A stretch of DNA of 64,000 nt, taken from Adenophora triphylla var. japonica (taxonomy: Eukaryota; Streptophyta; Magnoliopsida; Asterales; Campanulaceae). Under the pieces are notes generated by a model that was not told the origin of the DNA, made no database searches, and worked only from the letters and a program-made list of their open reading frames with translations. The stretch lies in NCBI GenBank assembly GCA_022495995.1, contig JAFEMH010003632.1, forward strand, positions 62,001 through 126,000, written 5' to 3'. This document shows, piece by piece, positions 55,526 through 64,000 of the stretch. The position numbers and the translations under genes are program-made. Within the stretch, counting starts at the first letter, position 1; every line of letters starts with the position of its first letter.

Positions 55526-55897
55526 ATGAGATTTGACCCCGCAGAAATCCTTATTGATGATGGAATTTCCCACTTCAGAAAATGTTTGGTCAACGTCAAA
55601 GATGCCGTCAGAAGGCTGACCCCTAGAGAAAGAAGGGACATGCTTGATAGTGATGAGGAATGTGATCCCACTCTGTTGAAAAAATTGTTGGGCCCGGATG
55701 AGAAAGCCATTCGCCAGGTTCCAAACCCTGAAAGTGATAACTCCTGTTGCATGTTGACTTTGAAAAGTTTGAATGAGACTGTGAAGACTCTAAACGGAGA
55801 AGGCCAACTGCTAAGCCAATCAGAGAGTCAGAACCCTGAGAAGGTCAGAAAGACGTTAACTTGGGATCAGGTTCGAAGCGGCCTATGCCTCCGGTAG
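55526..55897 (+). pseudogene. E3 unknown ORF, continuation
   Basis: A 123-codon frame 100 bp after the previous one, containing DDGISHFRKCLVNVKDAVRR, RRDMLDSDEECDPTLLK and KTLTWDQVRSGL. The TWDQVR-type end resembles the SWDELR/SWEDLK segment before the E1 protease, suggesting continuity with the pre-protease region. No other motif is recognised. Confidence 0.45.
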
Positions 55898-56050
55898 CGC
55901 CATTAATCGATTAATCGGCGGAATTGGCCATACGCCAAAGCAAGAGCCCGCCTCTAACTTTGAAAGAGCTAACGAGAATCCTCCAAAGAGGGAATGATGA
56001 CCCGGAAAAAGCTGATGTCTATGTGATGACTCGGTGCAGACGGATGAGTA

Positions 56051-57839
56051 TTGAGCGGCCTAAGGGTGACAAAAGGAATGCCGTCTCGAAGCCAAAGACG
56101 AGATAAGAGGCCTTATAAGCCGGAAGTAGAAAAACCGGACTACGAAAAAGAGGATCCGGTGTTGACTCGGTTGAAGTGTACCCAAGCCAATATCTCCTTG
56201 TGGTCCCTGTTAACCTCTTCATACCCTCATAAGTTGAAGCTAGAAGAAAGTTTGGCCAAGACCATGGTGCCCATAGATGTCACCCCAGATGAGGTCGTCC
56301 AAATGATTGGAAGTATCCATTACGGAAACATCATTACCTTCACCGACTTGGACCTGCCAAAGTATGGGGCTAGTCATAACGAACCTCTTTACATCACGGT
56401 CCGGTTAGAAGAGCGTCGATTGCCACGGGTATTAGTCGATGGAGGGTCTACAATGAATGGCTTGCCAGCCAAGATGATGGACTTATTGGACTTGAAGCCA
56501 ACAGATTTGAAGCCTTCTAGTCAGACTATTAAGGCCTATGACTCCAGCTGCACGGTCAGTTTTGGGGATTGCTACTCTCAAGCCGTGGTTCGGAAAAAGG
56601 TCATGAACGTTGATTTTCAAGTGATTGATATTCCGATTTCATTTCTTGCTCTTGGGACGGCCTTGGATCCACCGAGATAAATGGGGTAGCCTCTACTTTG
56701 CACCGGTGCGTCAAATTTCGATCAAATGATGGCACTATCACCACCATTTACGGAGGCAGTGTCGCGGTAGAAGGAACCAAAGACTTTGGAGATATCCCGA
56801 TATTGGAAATCAAACATGATGATGAAGGGTTGGCATTGACGGGATTCTCTGTAGCTCCTTCCAAAACACAAGTGTGTTGCGCACCGACCTCACCACTACT
56901 TCCGATAAAATCCCTCCCGCCATGAGAATGATGAGAAAAATGGGTTATCTTCCAGACTTGGATTGGGTAGAAGACTTCAGTGGTCGCAATACCATCATCG
57001 ATGCAAAGGAACAGACTACCGAGATACGGCTTGGGGTACAAACCGAATTCTCGGAATGGCGAGAAAAGCTAAAGGGGTCCAGCTTCATCCCTACGGTTTA
57101 TCCCTAACCCATTACTTTACAAAAGGCGGGACACAATACGATAAAAGTGATCACCGAGATCTCCTTGCAGAAAACCCTTCTGGAAAATCTTGAGAAAATG
57201 AGAGGAAAGCCGGCCAATCCTGTTCGAAGAATGTTCCTTGACTTGCCGAGACATTCCTGGGGCTACCACTACCGTTCGGAAGCGAGTATGTCTTCAAAGG
57301 GAACTCGAGACGGCGTCGAAGAGTCGGCATCCGGGGTAATGGACTTCTCCGCCTTCAAGTTAGCTCTTCCGAAGATCACCGAGATAGAAGGCGCCGGTAG
57401 TGAAGACGGTGAGTGGGGCTTGCTACGGTTGTTTGATGAAGAAGCACGGATCCCAGATTTGATCGACTTCGGCTCGAGACGATGAGATAGTTGCCGTAAT
57501 TGGAGACGGTGGTGAAAATCCTTTTGATCCCCGCACTTTGGTAACTAAGACGAGAGATGCCGTTAAAGAATTGGGAGACGTTCTCGGGGCCGATAGCCGG
57601 TAGACGGCAAATGATCGCGGAGCTTGGATTGGTACCCCGTCCTTCTCAACCCAGTCGTGTCAAACACCATGTTGTCCATACGGTCGAGTCGGGAATCCTT
57701 GAATTCCGAGTCCTCCGAGTCATCCGAAGGCCTCACGCACGAGGACTATCAAAATGTAATCGATGTCATCTTTCCCCTTATTTTGAATGAAATGACGGAT
57801 CTTTCTCGAGTATCCTCTTATTGCCAACTTAAAAAATGA
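56051..57839 (+). pseudogene. E3 protease and linker, frameshifted
   Basis: Frame 56051-56680 contains the typical Tat pre-protease LKCTQANISLWSLLTSS and the protease core RRLPRVLVDGGSTMNGLP with the later IKAYDSSC strand. The ILGRPWL motif is broken near 56660. Frames 56698-56925, 56874-57107, 57147-57485 and 57557-57839 carry on with segments matching the E1 linker (HRCVKF, ILEIKHDDEG, MRKMGYLPDLD, ANPVRRMFL, PDLIDF). At least four frameshifts. The catalytic motif is D-G-G as in E1. Confidence 0.82.
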
Positions 57840-58298
57840 TAAATTAACTCAAAACTTAACAACTTAATAATGAATCATTTGAACAAGATGCAAACACACT
57901 AAATGAACAATGCATTAAAGAAATCTTTAAGCGAGGTTTCGAAAAAGAGGAAAACCGGGCCCAAGCGCTGAGGAGGTTTTGACAAGTGTGAACTTGGGTG
58001 CTTGTCGAGGAACCTAAAGAGACACGGATCGGAAACTTCTTCCGGGGGTTGAGCGGGACGGGTGATCGATCTACTCGAGAGAATACGTCAACGTGTTTGC
58101 ATGGTCATACAGGATATGCGGGGGCTAGACGGTTCGATAGTAGAGCACGAGAATCCCTCTAGCATCGAGATGCTAAGCCGGTAAAAGAAACCGAGGAAGA
58201 TCAAGCCGAGTGGTCTTTACAGTCAAAGAAGAGATTGAGAAGCTACGCGGGTAGGATTCATCGAGTCATCGAATATCCTGACATGGTTATCCAATATT
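57840..58298 (+). pseudogene. E3 RT N-terminal edge, degenerate
   Basis: In changing frames one can read GPSAEEVL, YVNVFAWSY and WSLQSKKRL-type fragments equivalent to the E1 sequence just before RT. There are multiple stops and indels over about 450 bp, clearly more decayed than the flanking frames. Confidence 0.65.
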
Positions 58299-59768
58299 GT
58301 GACCGTCACCAAGGCCAATGGGAAGGTGCCTGTGTGGATTTCGAGATCCGAACAAGGCCGGCCCAAGGACGATTACCCTTTGCCAAACATAGACATCCTG
58401 GTAGACTCCCGGCGCAGCTACGAAGTCAAATCCTTCGTTGATGGCTTTGCGAGCTACAACCAGATCAAGATGGCCGAGGAAGACCAAGAAAAGACGGCCT
58501 TCACCACACCGTGGCGAACTTACTGTTATACAGTGATGCCATTTGGGCTTAAGAACGCCGGGGCTACTTACCAAAGGGCAGCGACCGCGCTTTTTCATGA
58601 CATGATCCACAAGGAGATTGAGGTCTATGTAGACGACATGATAATCCACTCCAAAGGCGAGGATGGGCAGCACTTTGTTGACCTGCAGAAGTTCTTTGAG
58701 AGGCTGAGACAACATTCCATGAGACTAAACCCTGCCAAATGCACCTTCGGAGTGACAAGGGGAAAAGTGCTTGGGTATATGGTCACGGAGCGAGGTATTG
58801 AAGTTGACCCCCAAAAGATCAAAGCCATTATGGATATGAGGCCACCTCAAACCCAGACAGAAGTCAAGAGCTTTATGGGAAAACTGCAGTACATCAGCCG
58901 TTTCGTCAATCAGTTGACCACTATGTGCGAGCCCATCTTCAAGCTCATGAAGAAGAACGTAGACACAGAATGGACCGAAGAATGCCAGGATGCTTTTGAT
59001 CAAATCAAGGCATACTTGGTACATTCTCCAGTACTATGCCCCCCACATAGACAGAAACCTCTTCTGATCTATCTCACTGTCACTGATACGACAGTTGGGG
59101 CTATGCTTGCTCAGGAGAAGAAAGACTCTCGGGTAGAGAATGCCATTTACTTTGTCAGCCGGAAGCTGCAGGGAAGTGAGCTCAATTACTCCGCATGTGA
59201 AAAGACCTGTGCCAGACTGGTCTGGGTAGTCGGCAAGTTGAAGCATTATATGCAAGCCCACCCTGCGAATTTGGTCTCAAAAATGGACCCCATCAAATAC
59301 ATCTTTGATAAGCCTTCCCTCTTGATGCGTCTAGCAAAGTGGTCCTTCTTCTTGGCAGAGTACGACATCAACTATGTGACCAGAAAGGCCATCAAGGGTC
59401 AAGCGTTGTCGGACCACCTGGCGAACTTCCCCAGTAATGAGGACAGAGGGCCTGAACCCCAATTCCCAGATGAAGGGATCTTTGCAGTCGAGCCTGAAAA
59501 CCGATGGCAATTATTCTTTGACGGAGCCGCTAACAAAAGGGGAAACGACATTGGGATGCTACTGGTCGATCCGAAAGATGAGCATACACCCATAGCCCTC
59601 AAGTTGAACTTCCCTGCCACGAACAATGTTGCCGAGTACGAAGCTTGCATTGCTGGTTTGGAGGCTGCCCTAGAAAGGAATGTCAAAGAGCTCGAAGTTT
59701 ATGGAGACTCAGCCCTGATCATTAACCAGGTCTCCAACAAATGGAAGACTGTGGACCCTAATCTTTAG
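58299..59768 (+). pseudogene. E3 reverse transcriptase, RNase H and second (archaeal-like) RNase H
   Basis: A 489-codon open frame. RT motifs: VTKANGKV, VDGFASYNQIKMAEEDQEKT, MPFGLKNAGATYQRA and the catalytic YVDDMIIHSK. The Ty3-type RNase H follows (LIYLTVTDTTVGAML, SELNYSACEKT). The second RNase H has all three acidic positions visible: FFDGAANKRG, NVAEYEACIAGLEAAL and EVYGDSALIINQV. A dual RNase H is a hallmark of the Tat clade. The finger region near VWISRSEQGRPKDD is frameshifted compared with E1 (VDFRDLNKA). The frame stops at 59766-59768, earlier than a full polyprotein. Confidence 0.92.
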
Positions 59769-61265
59769 CGGTATCATGCCCATATGGAGGAGTTATTTGG
59801 GACGGTTCGGAAGTGACCTTCCACTACTTGCCGAGGGAAAAGAACAGATTCGCAGATGCTTTAGCTACTCTAGCCTCATTGGTAGAGATCCCCGAGGGAA
59901 AAGCCATAAAATCCTTCCGAGTGGGTAGAAGAGAAGCCCCAGCCTTACATTTGTGAAGTAGACACAGGACCCGAGCCTATAAAGGAACCCTGGTACAATC
60001 AAATTTACCGGTTCCTCAAAGATGGAGAGTCGGCTTTCGAGAGACGAAGAAGGTAGACCAAAAGAAGGTGTCGAGCCAAGAGCTTGCAAGCCTTAAAAAG
60101 GTTGGCCTCCCATTATGTCATTCTAGGAGGCAACCTGTACAAGAAGCGGTACCAAGGACCACTCCTCTTGTGCGTCACTCAAGAAAAGGCCAAAGAGTTG
60201 ATGACCGAAGTCCACAATGGTCCCTGCGGTCCTCATATGAATGCCAGAGCCCTGATGCAAGTGATCCTCAGAATGGGTTACTCTTGGATTTCCATGGAAA
60301 CGAGGTGTCCAACACGTCCGAGCATGTGACAAATGCTAGCGGTTTGCCAACCTCAACCATCTCCCGCCTCATGACACATGCTTGCGCATGACGACTCCTT
60401 GGCCGTTTGCAACTTGGGGTATTGACGTGATAGGGAAAATAGCCCCGGCAAGAAACAATGGGCATGAATTTGTGCTAGTAGCCATCGACTACTTTACCAA
60501 GTGGGTAGAGGCCAAGTCCTACAAGGTCCTCACTTCCAGAAAAGTGGCCCAATTCATCAAAGAAAACATAATGTGCAGATATGGGGTGCCCAACGAGATC
60601 ATTTCCGATAATGGGTCACACTTTGAAGGGGACTGCGATAGGTTGCTGTCAGAATTTAGAATCACTCGCCACAAGTCGTCTCCGTACAGACCTCAAACTA
60701 ATGGAGCCGTGGAAGCTGCTAATAAGACGCTCGAACGGATCATCCGGAAAATGGCCACCCGTGGTCGCGATTGGCCCGAAAAGCTGCACTTGGCACTGCG
60801 GGGCTACAGACGTCTGTCAGAACAACTACAGGAGAAACTCCTTTTGCCCTAACCTACGGGATGGAAGCAGTGTTACCAGTGGAGTTGGAAATCCCGTCAT
60901 TAAGGGTCCTCCTGGAAAACAGTGTCAATGAAGTAGAATGGTTGCGCAGCCGGCACGGTGAGTTGGCTCTGCTTGATGAAAGAAGGCTGAAAGCCATGGA
61001 ACACACCCGAGCCTACCAGAGGCGAATGGCTAGAGCATTTGACAAAAAGGTTAAGGCCAGAGACATCAAAGAGGGTGACTTAGTGTTGAAAGTGAAGCCC
61101 CTACCCGGAGACAACCCCACAGGAAAACGGAAACCCGTTTGGATCGGCCCTTATGTGGTGCGAGAGAAGATACTATCGGGAGGAGCCATGAAGCTTGCGG
61201 ACACTGACGGCAATCCCTTTGTCCACCCAGTCAACGGTGATAAGCTCAAAAGATACTATGTCTAA
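59769..61265 (+). pseudogene. E3 integrase, frameshifted
   Basis: After the RNase H (FHYLPREKNRFADALATLAS in another frame) the integrase is spread over frames 60084-60329, 60382-60852 and 60771-61265. The N-terminal HHCC module is broken near 60310-60370. The core keeps TWGIDVIGK, SDNGSHF and GAVEAANKT with 34 residues between the last Asp and Glu. The last frame restores GETPFALTYGMEAVLP through the stop after LKRYYV. It is similar to E2 integrase throughout but defective. Confidence 0.9.
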
Positions 61266-61280
61266 AAAAAAAAATATAAA

Positions 61281-61481
61281 AAAATCTTAGTGCAAAAAGA
61301 GTAATACCCAGCTAAATTTGAAAACCCCAAAAAAGGGCGGTCTAGGCAAAAAACAGGGTTGCACATAAAAAAAAAGAAAAAATAAATAAAAAAATCTTAG
61401 TGCAAAAAGAGTAATGCCCAGCTAGGCTGAAAACCCCAAAAAGGGGCGGTCTAGGCAAAAAACAGGGCTGCACATAAAAAA
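61281..61481 (+). repeat. 110-bp tandem repeat after E3 integrase
   Basis: Two units start AAAATCTTAGTGCAAAAAGA at 61281 and 61391 and share GGGCGGTCTAGGCAAAAAAC. A-runs vary in length. Not seen after E2 integrase. Confidence 0.88.
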
Positions 61482-61496
61482 ATAGTTCACTAGAAT

Positions 61497-61570
61497 GAAC
61501 TACGAAGACCTGAGCCCCTTAGTCTTTCTTGTAAAAGGGGAACGTAGGCAGCCATATATGGTTCGGTCTA
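61497..61570 (+). other. Post-integrase conserved box, E3
   Basis: It starts GAACTACGAAGACCTGAGCC and ends GGGGAACGTAGGCAGCC and GGTTCGGTC. It matches the E2 box at 46863-46926 and, reversed, 63827-63887. Confidence 0.75.
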
Positions 61571-61870
61571 AACAATAAAAAAGGGCAATCAAGCTTCCAT
61601 GAAGTGCGTCCTAAATAAAAAAAAAATGAAGGGTATTTAAGTTTTCATAAAACGGGTCCCAATCAATAAGACATTTGAATTTCCATGAAATGTGTCTTGA
61701 TTAATTTCTAAGATAATATTTCTTGTTCATTACAAGTTAAAAATTTCTTGATGAGTTCAAGCACGGTCTACTCTTGACTCTGCTAACTTGCTACAAAGAT
61801 CTAAAATACAAAAAATGCCTAAATAAACTAATGTGTTTGCAAAATGGCAATAAGGGAATCCTAAGAAAAG
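61571..61870 (+). other. E3 spacer after the post-integrase box
   Basis: AT-rich non-coding sequence with imperfect repeats of CCATGAA(G/A)TG(C/T)GTC. It corresponds to the E2 spacer before the antisense gene; both contain AAGCACGGTCTACTCT and a GTGTTTGCAAA stretch. Confidence 0.55.
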
Positions 61871-61876
61871 ATCTGT

Positions 61877-62001
61877 CAGTCGTCATTCACTGAGTCTTCT
61901 TTGGTCTTCTTCCCTTTACCTCGACCCCGCCGAGTTTTCTTTCTCTTCTTCTCTATAAGGTCGGTATCCCTCATCCCGATCTCCGGTATCCTCACTGGAG
62001 C
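61877..62001 (-). pseudogene. E3 antisense plant-mobile gene, C-terminal remnant
   Basis: On the minus strand this reads IPEIGMRDTDLIEKK, then KKTRRGRGKGKK and an acidic end before the stop. E2 aORF1 has TPDLGLRETEMARVERKKTR in the same place. The gene is cut at 62002 by a minus-strand LTR. In the same frame the sequence beyond the LTR (63739 rightward) stays open for about 35 codons. Confidence 0.75.
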
Positions 62002-63738
62002 TGTGATGATGTGTATCCGAAAATTTTCCCATTTTTATTTGAAAAAAATCAACGAAACGGAGTCGCCACGCCATTTTTATTTTGAGGGCCAAAACTTTGA
62101 AAAAAGCCCGAGATCAGAGATTTAGGTTCGGAGGTCATGTTACACGCCGGGAAGGACGTTAGTGTGCACCCGGAATGCCTCGTAAAACGAGTCTTCCAAG
62201 CTGAAAATCATTTGTGTGTGTGTGTGTGTGTGTGTGTTTTGGCCAAAATAAGTTGAAACTCAGAAAAGTAAAAATTGGGATATCTTTTTAAGACTTTAAA
62301 CTGATCCCATGAATTTTTGGAAGATTTTTGGATTGAGATTTGGTACTCAAAAGACCTTTTGAAGTTGAGAGCCATTTCTGCCAGAATGAAAAGGCAGTGG
62401 ACCTTTGATTTTGAAATGGATTCAAGGGTCTTAAAACTTCATAATCTGGATAAACTCAGAGAATGAAAGTTGTTCTAGACACCTTAAATAAGATTTGTGC
62501 GAAGGAATTTTCCATTTTGGAGAAGATTTGAGGGGTCAAAACCTTCTGGAAACCTCAGATATGAGATCTGGATTCCCAGAAGCTGATGAACTAGCCTCTG
62601 AAAGAAAATTTGAAAAGAGGAGTTTTACTCACCCAAAAAATAAAGTAAAAATATGTATGGAAATATCTGGATGTTGGCTACAAAAAGTGTTTTGTAGTCA
62701 ACACCAAATTCCACATTTATCTGTGTCCAAAAAATTAGACCATGGACTGAGGTCTGGGAAAATTGCTACTGGACAGCAACTTCCCAAGAGAGAAAATATG
62801 ATTTTAAGGGGGGTTTTGCATCCATGCTTGTCCCCATTTCCCTAGGTTTTGGTTAGTGATCACTTGACATTTTAGTGGTGAATCAACTATACCAAACCAT
62901 CCTTGGGGTACATTAGGACTAAGCATTTCATTTGCTTGGGAAGGGGATTTTTATCCTTTGAAAATGAGATTTTATGCTTGAAAATGGTTTTAGGGTTTTG
63001 AAAATGAGTTTTCTTTGCAAGAAAGTAAGAGAACTTGAAAATAATTTTGATCTTTGTAGAAGATCATCCATGGAAGATGGTCTTCCATGGTGATCTTCTT
63101 AGATCTAAAGCAAGAAGATGAAAGAACTACATTTTGTAGTTTGCAAATGCATGCATGGTTGGAGTTTAGGGTAAGGAGAAGGAGGGTTTACCAATCTTCC
63201 TTGTGTTCTTGAGTTTTTGGCTTGAGTGTATGAGTGTTTAAGGCTTAAGTATGAGAGTGAGTGGATGAGTGTGAGTTGGGAAAGATTGGAGAGAAAATGG
63301 TGACAATTCTTGAAGAATTCTCACTGTTTTCTCTCTATATTTCGCCGAGGTTCGGTGCAATTGGTGTTGTTCCTCCTTATTTTTGTATTTGGAGGGCTCA
63401 ATTTATAGCCCTCTGGAAATGACATACTTATCCGCGCGGATAGGACCCTTCGGCGTGCCTTTGTTCATTAAATGCGGCTCCGGCTTTGGACAAGAGGAAT
63501 ATTTCTTTTTGAAATTTCAAATTAACGACAGTTTATTGTTCCCACCATTTCTATTTGTGGTTTTATTCCTTTTGTTTTACTTTTTGAGATTCTTTTTGAG
63601 GTTTAACCTTAAATAACAATGCCCATTTTACCCTCACTTTGTTAGAAAAGTTAGGATTGTTAGGAATTGTTAGAAATGTTATAACTTTCGTTAATTTTCT
63701 AACGAAAATTCTAACAAGCTCAAATTGGAGCACTTACG
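62002..63738 (-). mobile_element. LTR-B family LTR, 1737 bp, probably solo
   Basis: On the minus strand it starts CGTAAGTGCTCCAATTTG (TG changed to CG) at 63738 and ends at 62002 with a CACA end. It is homologous along its length to the E0 LTR: shared ACCCGGAATGCCTCGTAAAA, the (GT)n run, GCATCCATGCTTGTCCCC. TATA at 63401-63407 and palindrome ATCCGCGCGGAT at 63430-63441. No primer-binding site adjoins the left end. Flanks are GGAGC (61997-62001) and GTAGC (63739-63743), 4 of 5 identical, supporting a solo LTR. Alternatively it is the 3' LTR of a minus-strand element continuing to the right. Confidence 0.75.
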
Positions 63739-64000
63739 GTAGCCCTCGGCGACGGCGCTTCGAAGGAAGCGGGGTCGTCGATAAGAATAGGCTCCATATT
63801 TGGCGGGATGATCGAGTGATCGGGTGGGCTGAACCTAGCGATAGGCTACCTACGTATCCCGAATGGGAATCAAGCCGATCGTAGTTCGGGTCTTTGACCA
63901 CAGAGATGATGGCGTTTTAGGTGCCTCGAACTGATGAGCGAGTTCTACGGTCGGTTCTTTGGAAAGAAACTTCTGCTTTGGGGATAAGAGATGACCATTT
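63739..64000 (-). other. Right-edge flank with reversed post-integrase box
   Basis: The box (GAACTACGATCGG, GGATACGTAGGTAGCC, GGTTCAGCC on the minus strand) occupies 63827-63887. Between it and the LTR a minus-strand frame opens after a TAG and has an ATG near 63797 (MEPILIDDPASFEAPSPR), in frame with the E3 antisense remnant across the LTR. Either the 5' part of that antisense gene or the post-integrase end of another minus-strand element; the window ends before this can be decided. Confidence 0.5.

Noticed and set aside
50992..63743. GTAGC at both 50992-50996 and 63739-63743 as the target duplication of a single 12.7-kb insertion
   Set aside because: The outer ends are the U3 ends of two different LTR families in opposite orientation, which one insertion would not give; the solo-LTR reading of 62002-63738 explains the right copy more simply. 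The match is probably chance.

Overview
This is nuclear DNA from a flowering plant, probably a eudicot. It holds two ordinary genes with plant-type introns or a plastid transit peptide, and most of the rest is transposable elements of plant type (Tat-clade and chromovirus Ty3/gypsy retrotransposons, Helitrons, tRNA-derived SINEs, Stowaway-like and Harbinger-like MITEs). I cannot name the species. Everything here was read by eye; no alignment or database search was run.

Layout. 1-7148: the 3' part of a plus-strand SRAP/HMCES-type gene (seven exons visible, first exon(s) off the left edge). Its introns have been enlarged by a SINE fragment, a solo LTR and a 252-bp Helitron. 7149-11088: intergenic DNA with a SINE and three MITEs. 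11089-11781 (minus): an intronless gene for a chloroplast YGGT-family (YlmG) protein. 11865-23415: a gene-poor stretch of Helitron pieces and tandem duplications, a Harbinger-like MITE, a SINE with a perfect 16-bp target duplication, a 2.2-kb solo LTR and a G-quadruplex-like block.

23416-64000: nested LTR retrotransposons. On the left is a minus-strand chromovirus remnant (LTR, polypurine tract, integrase and chromodomain). Then come four Tat-clade units, called E0 to E3 here, plus further LTRs. E0 (minus, 27942-31639) is inserted in the second RNase H of E1 (minus, 31640-39069). E2 (plus, 41519-50996) keeps gag, protease and integrase but has lost reverse transcriptase and RNase H. It carries two antisense plant-mobile-domain/DUF7745-type genes, one of which has spliceable introns on the antisense strand. 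E3 (plus, 50997 to beyond 61265) starts at a complete 1.74-kb LTR that interrupts the second antisense gene of E2, and has protease, RT, both RNases H and integrase with frameshifts. A minus-strand LTR of the E0 type (62002-63738) interrupts the antisense gene remnant of E3.

No element looks autonomous. E1 and E3 have polymerase but no recognisable gag core; E2 has gag and integrase but no polymerase. The most interesting signals are shared cis-elements: (1) a GGTCCGTACGGACC palindrome repeated upstream of the LTR TATA box and again upstream of the E2 antisense gene; (2) a second copy of the primer-binding-site core inside the end of every complete Tat LTR; (3) a conserved box just after integrase that also occurs in reverse orientation at the right edge; (4) Helitron 3' termini that coincide exactly with the left edges of direct repeats.
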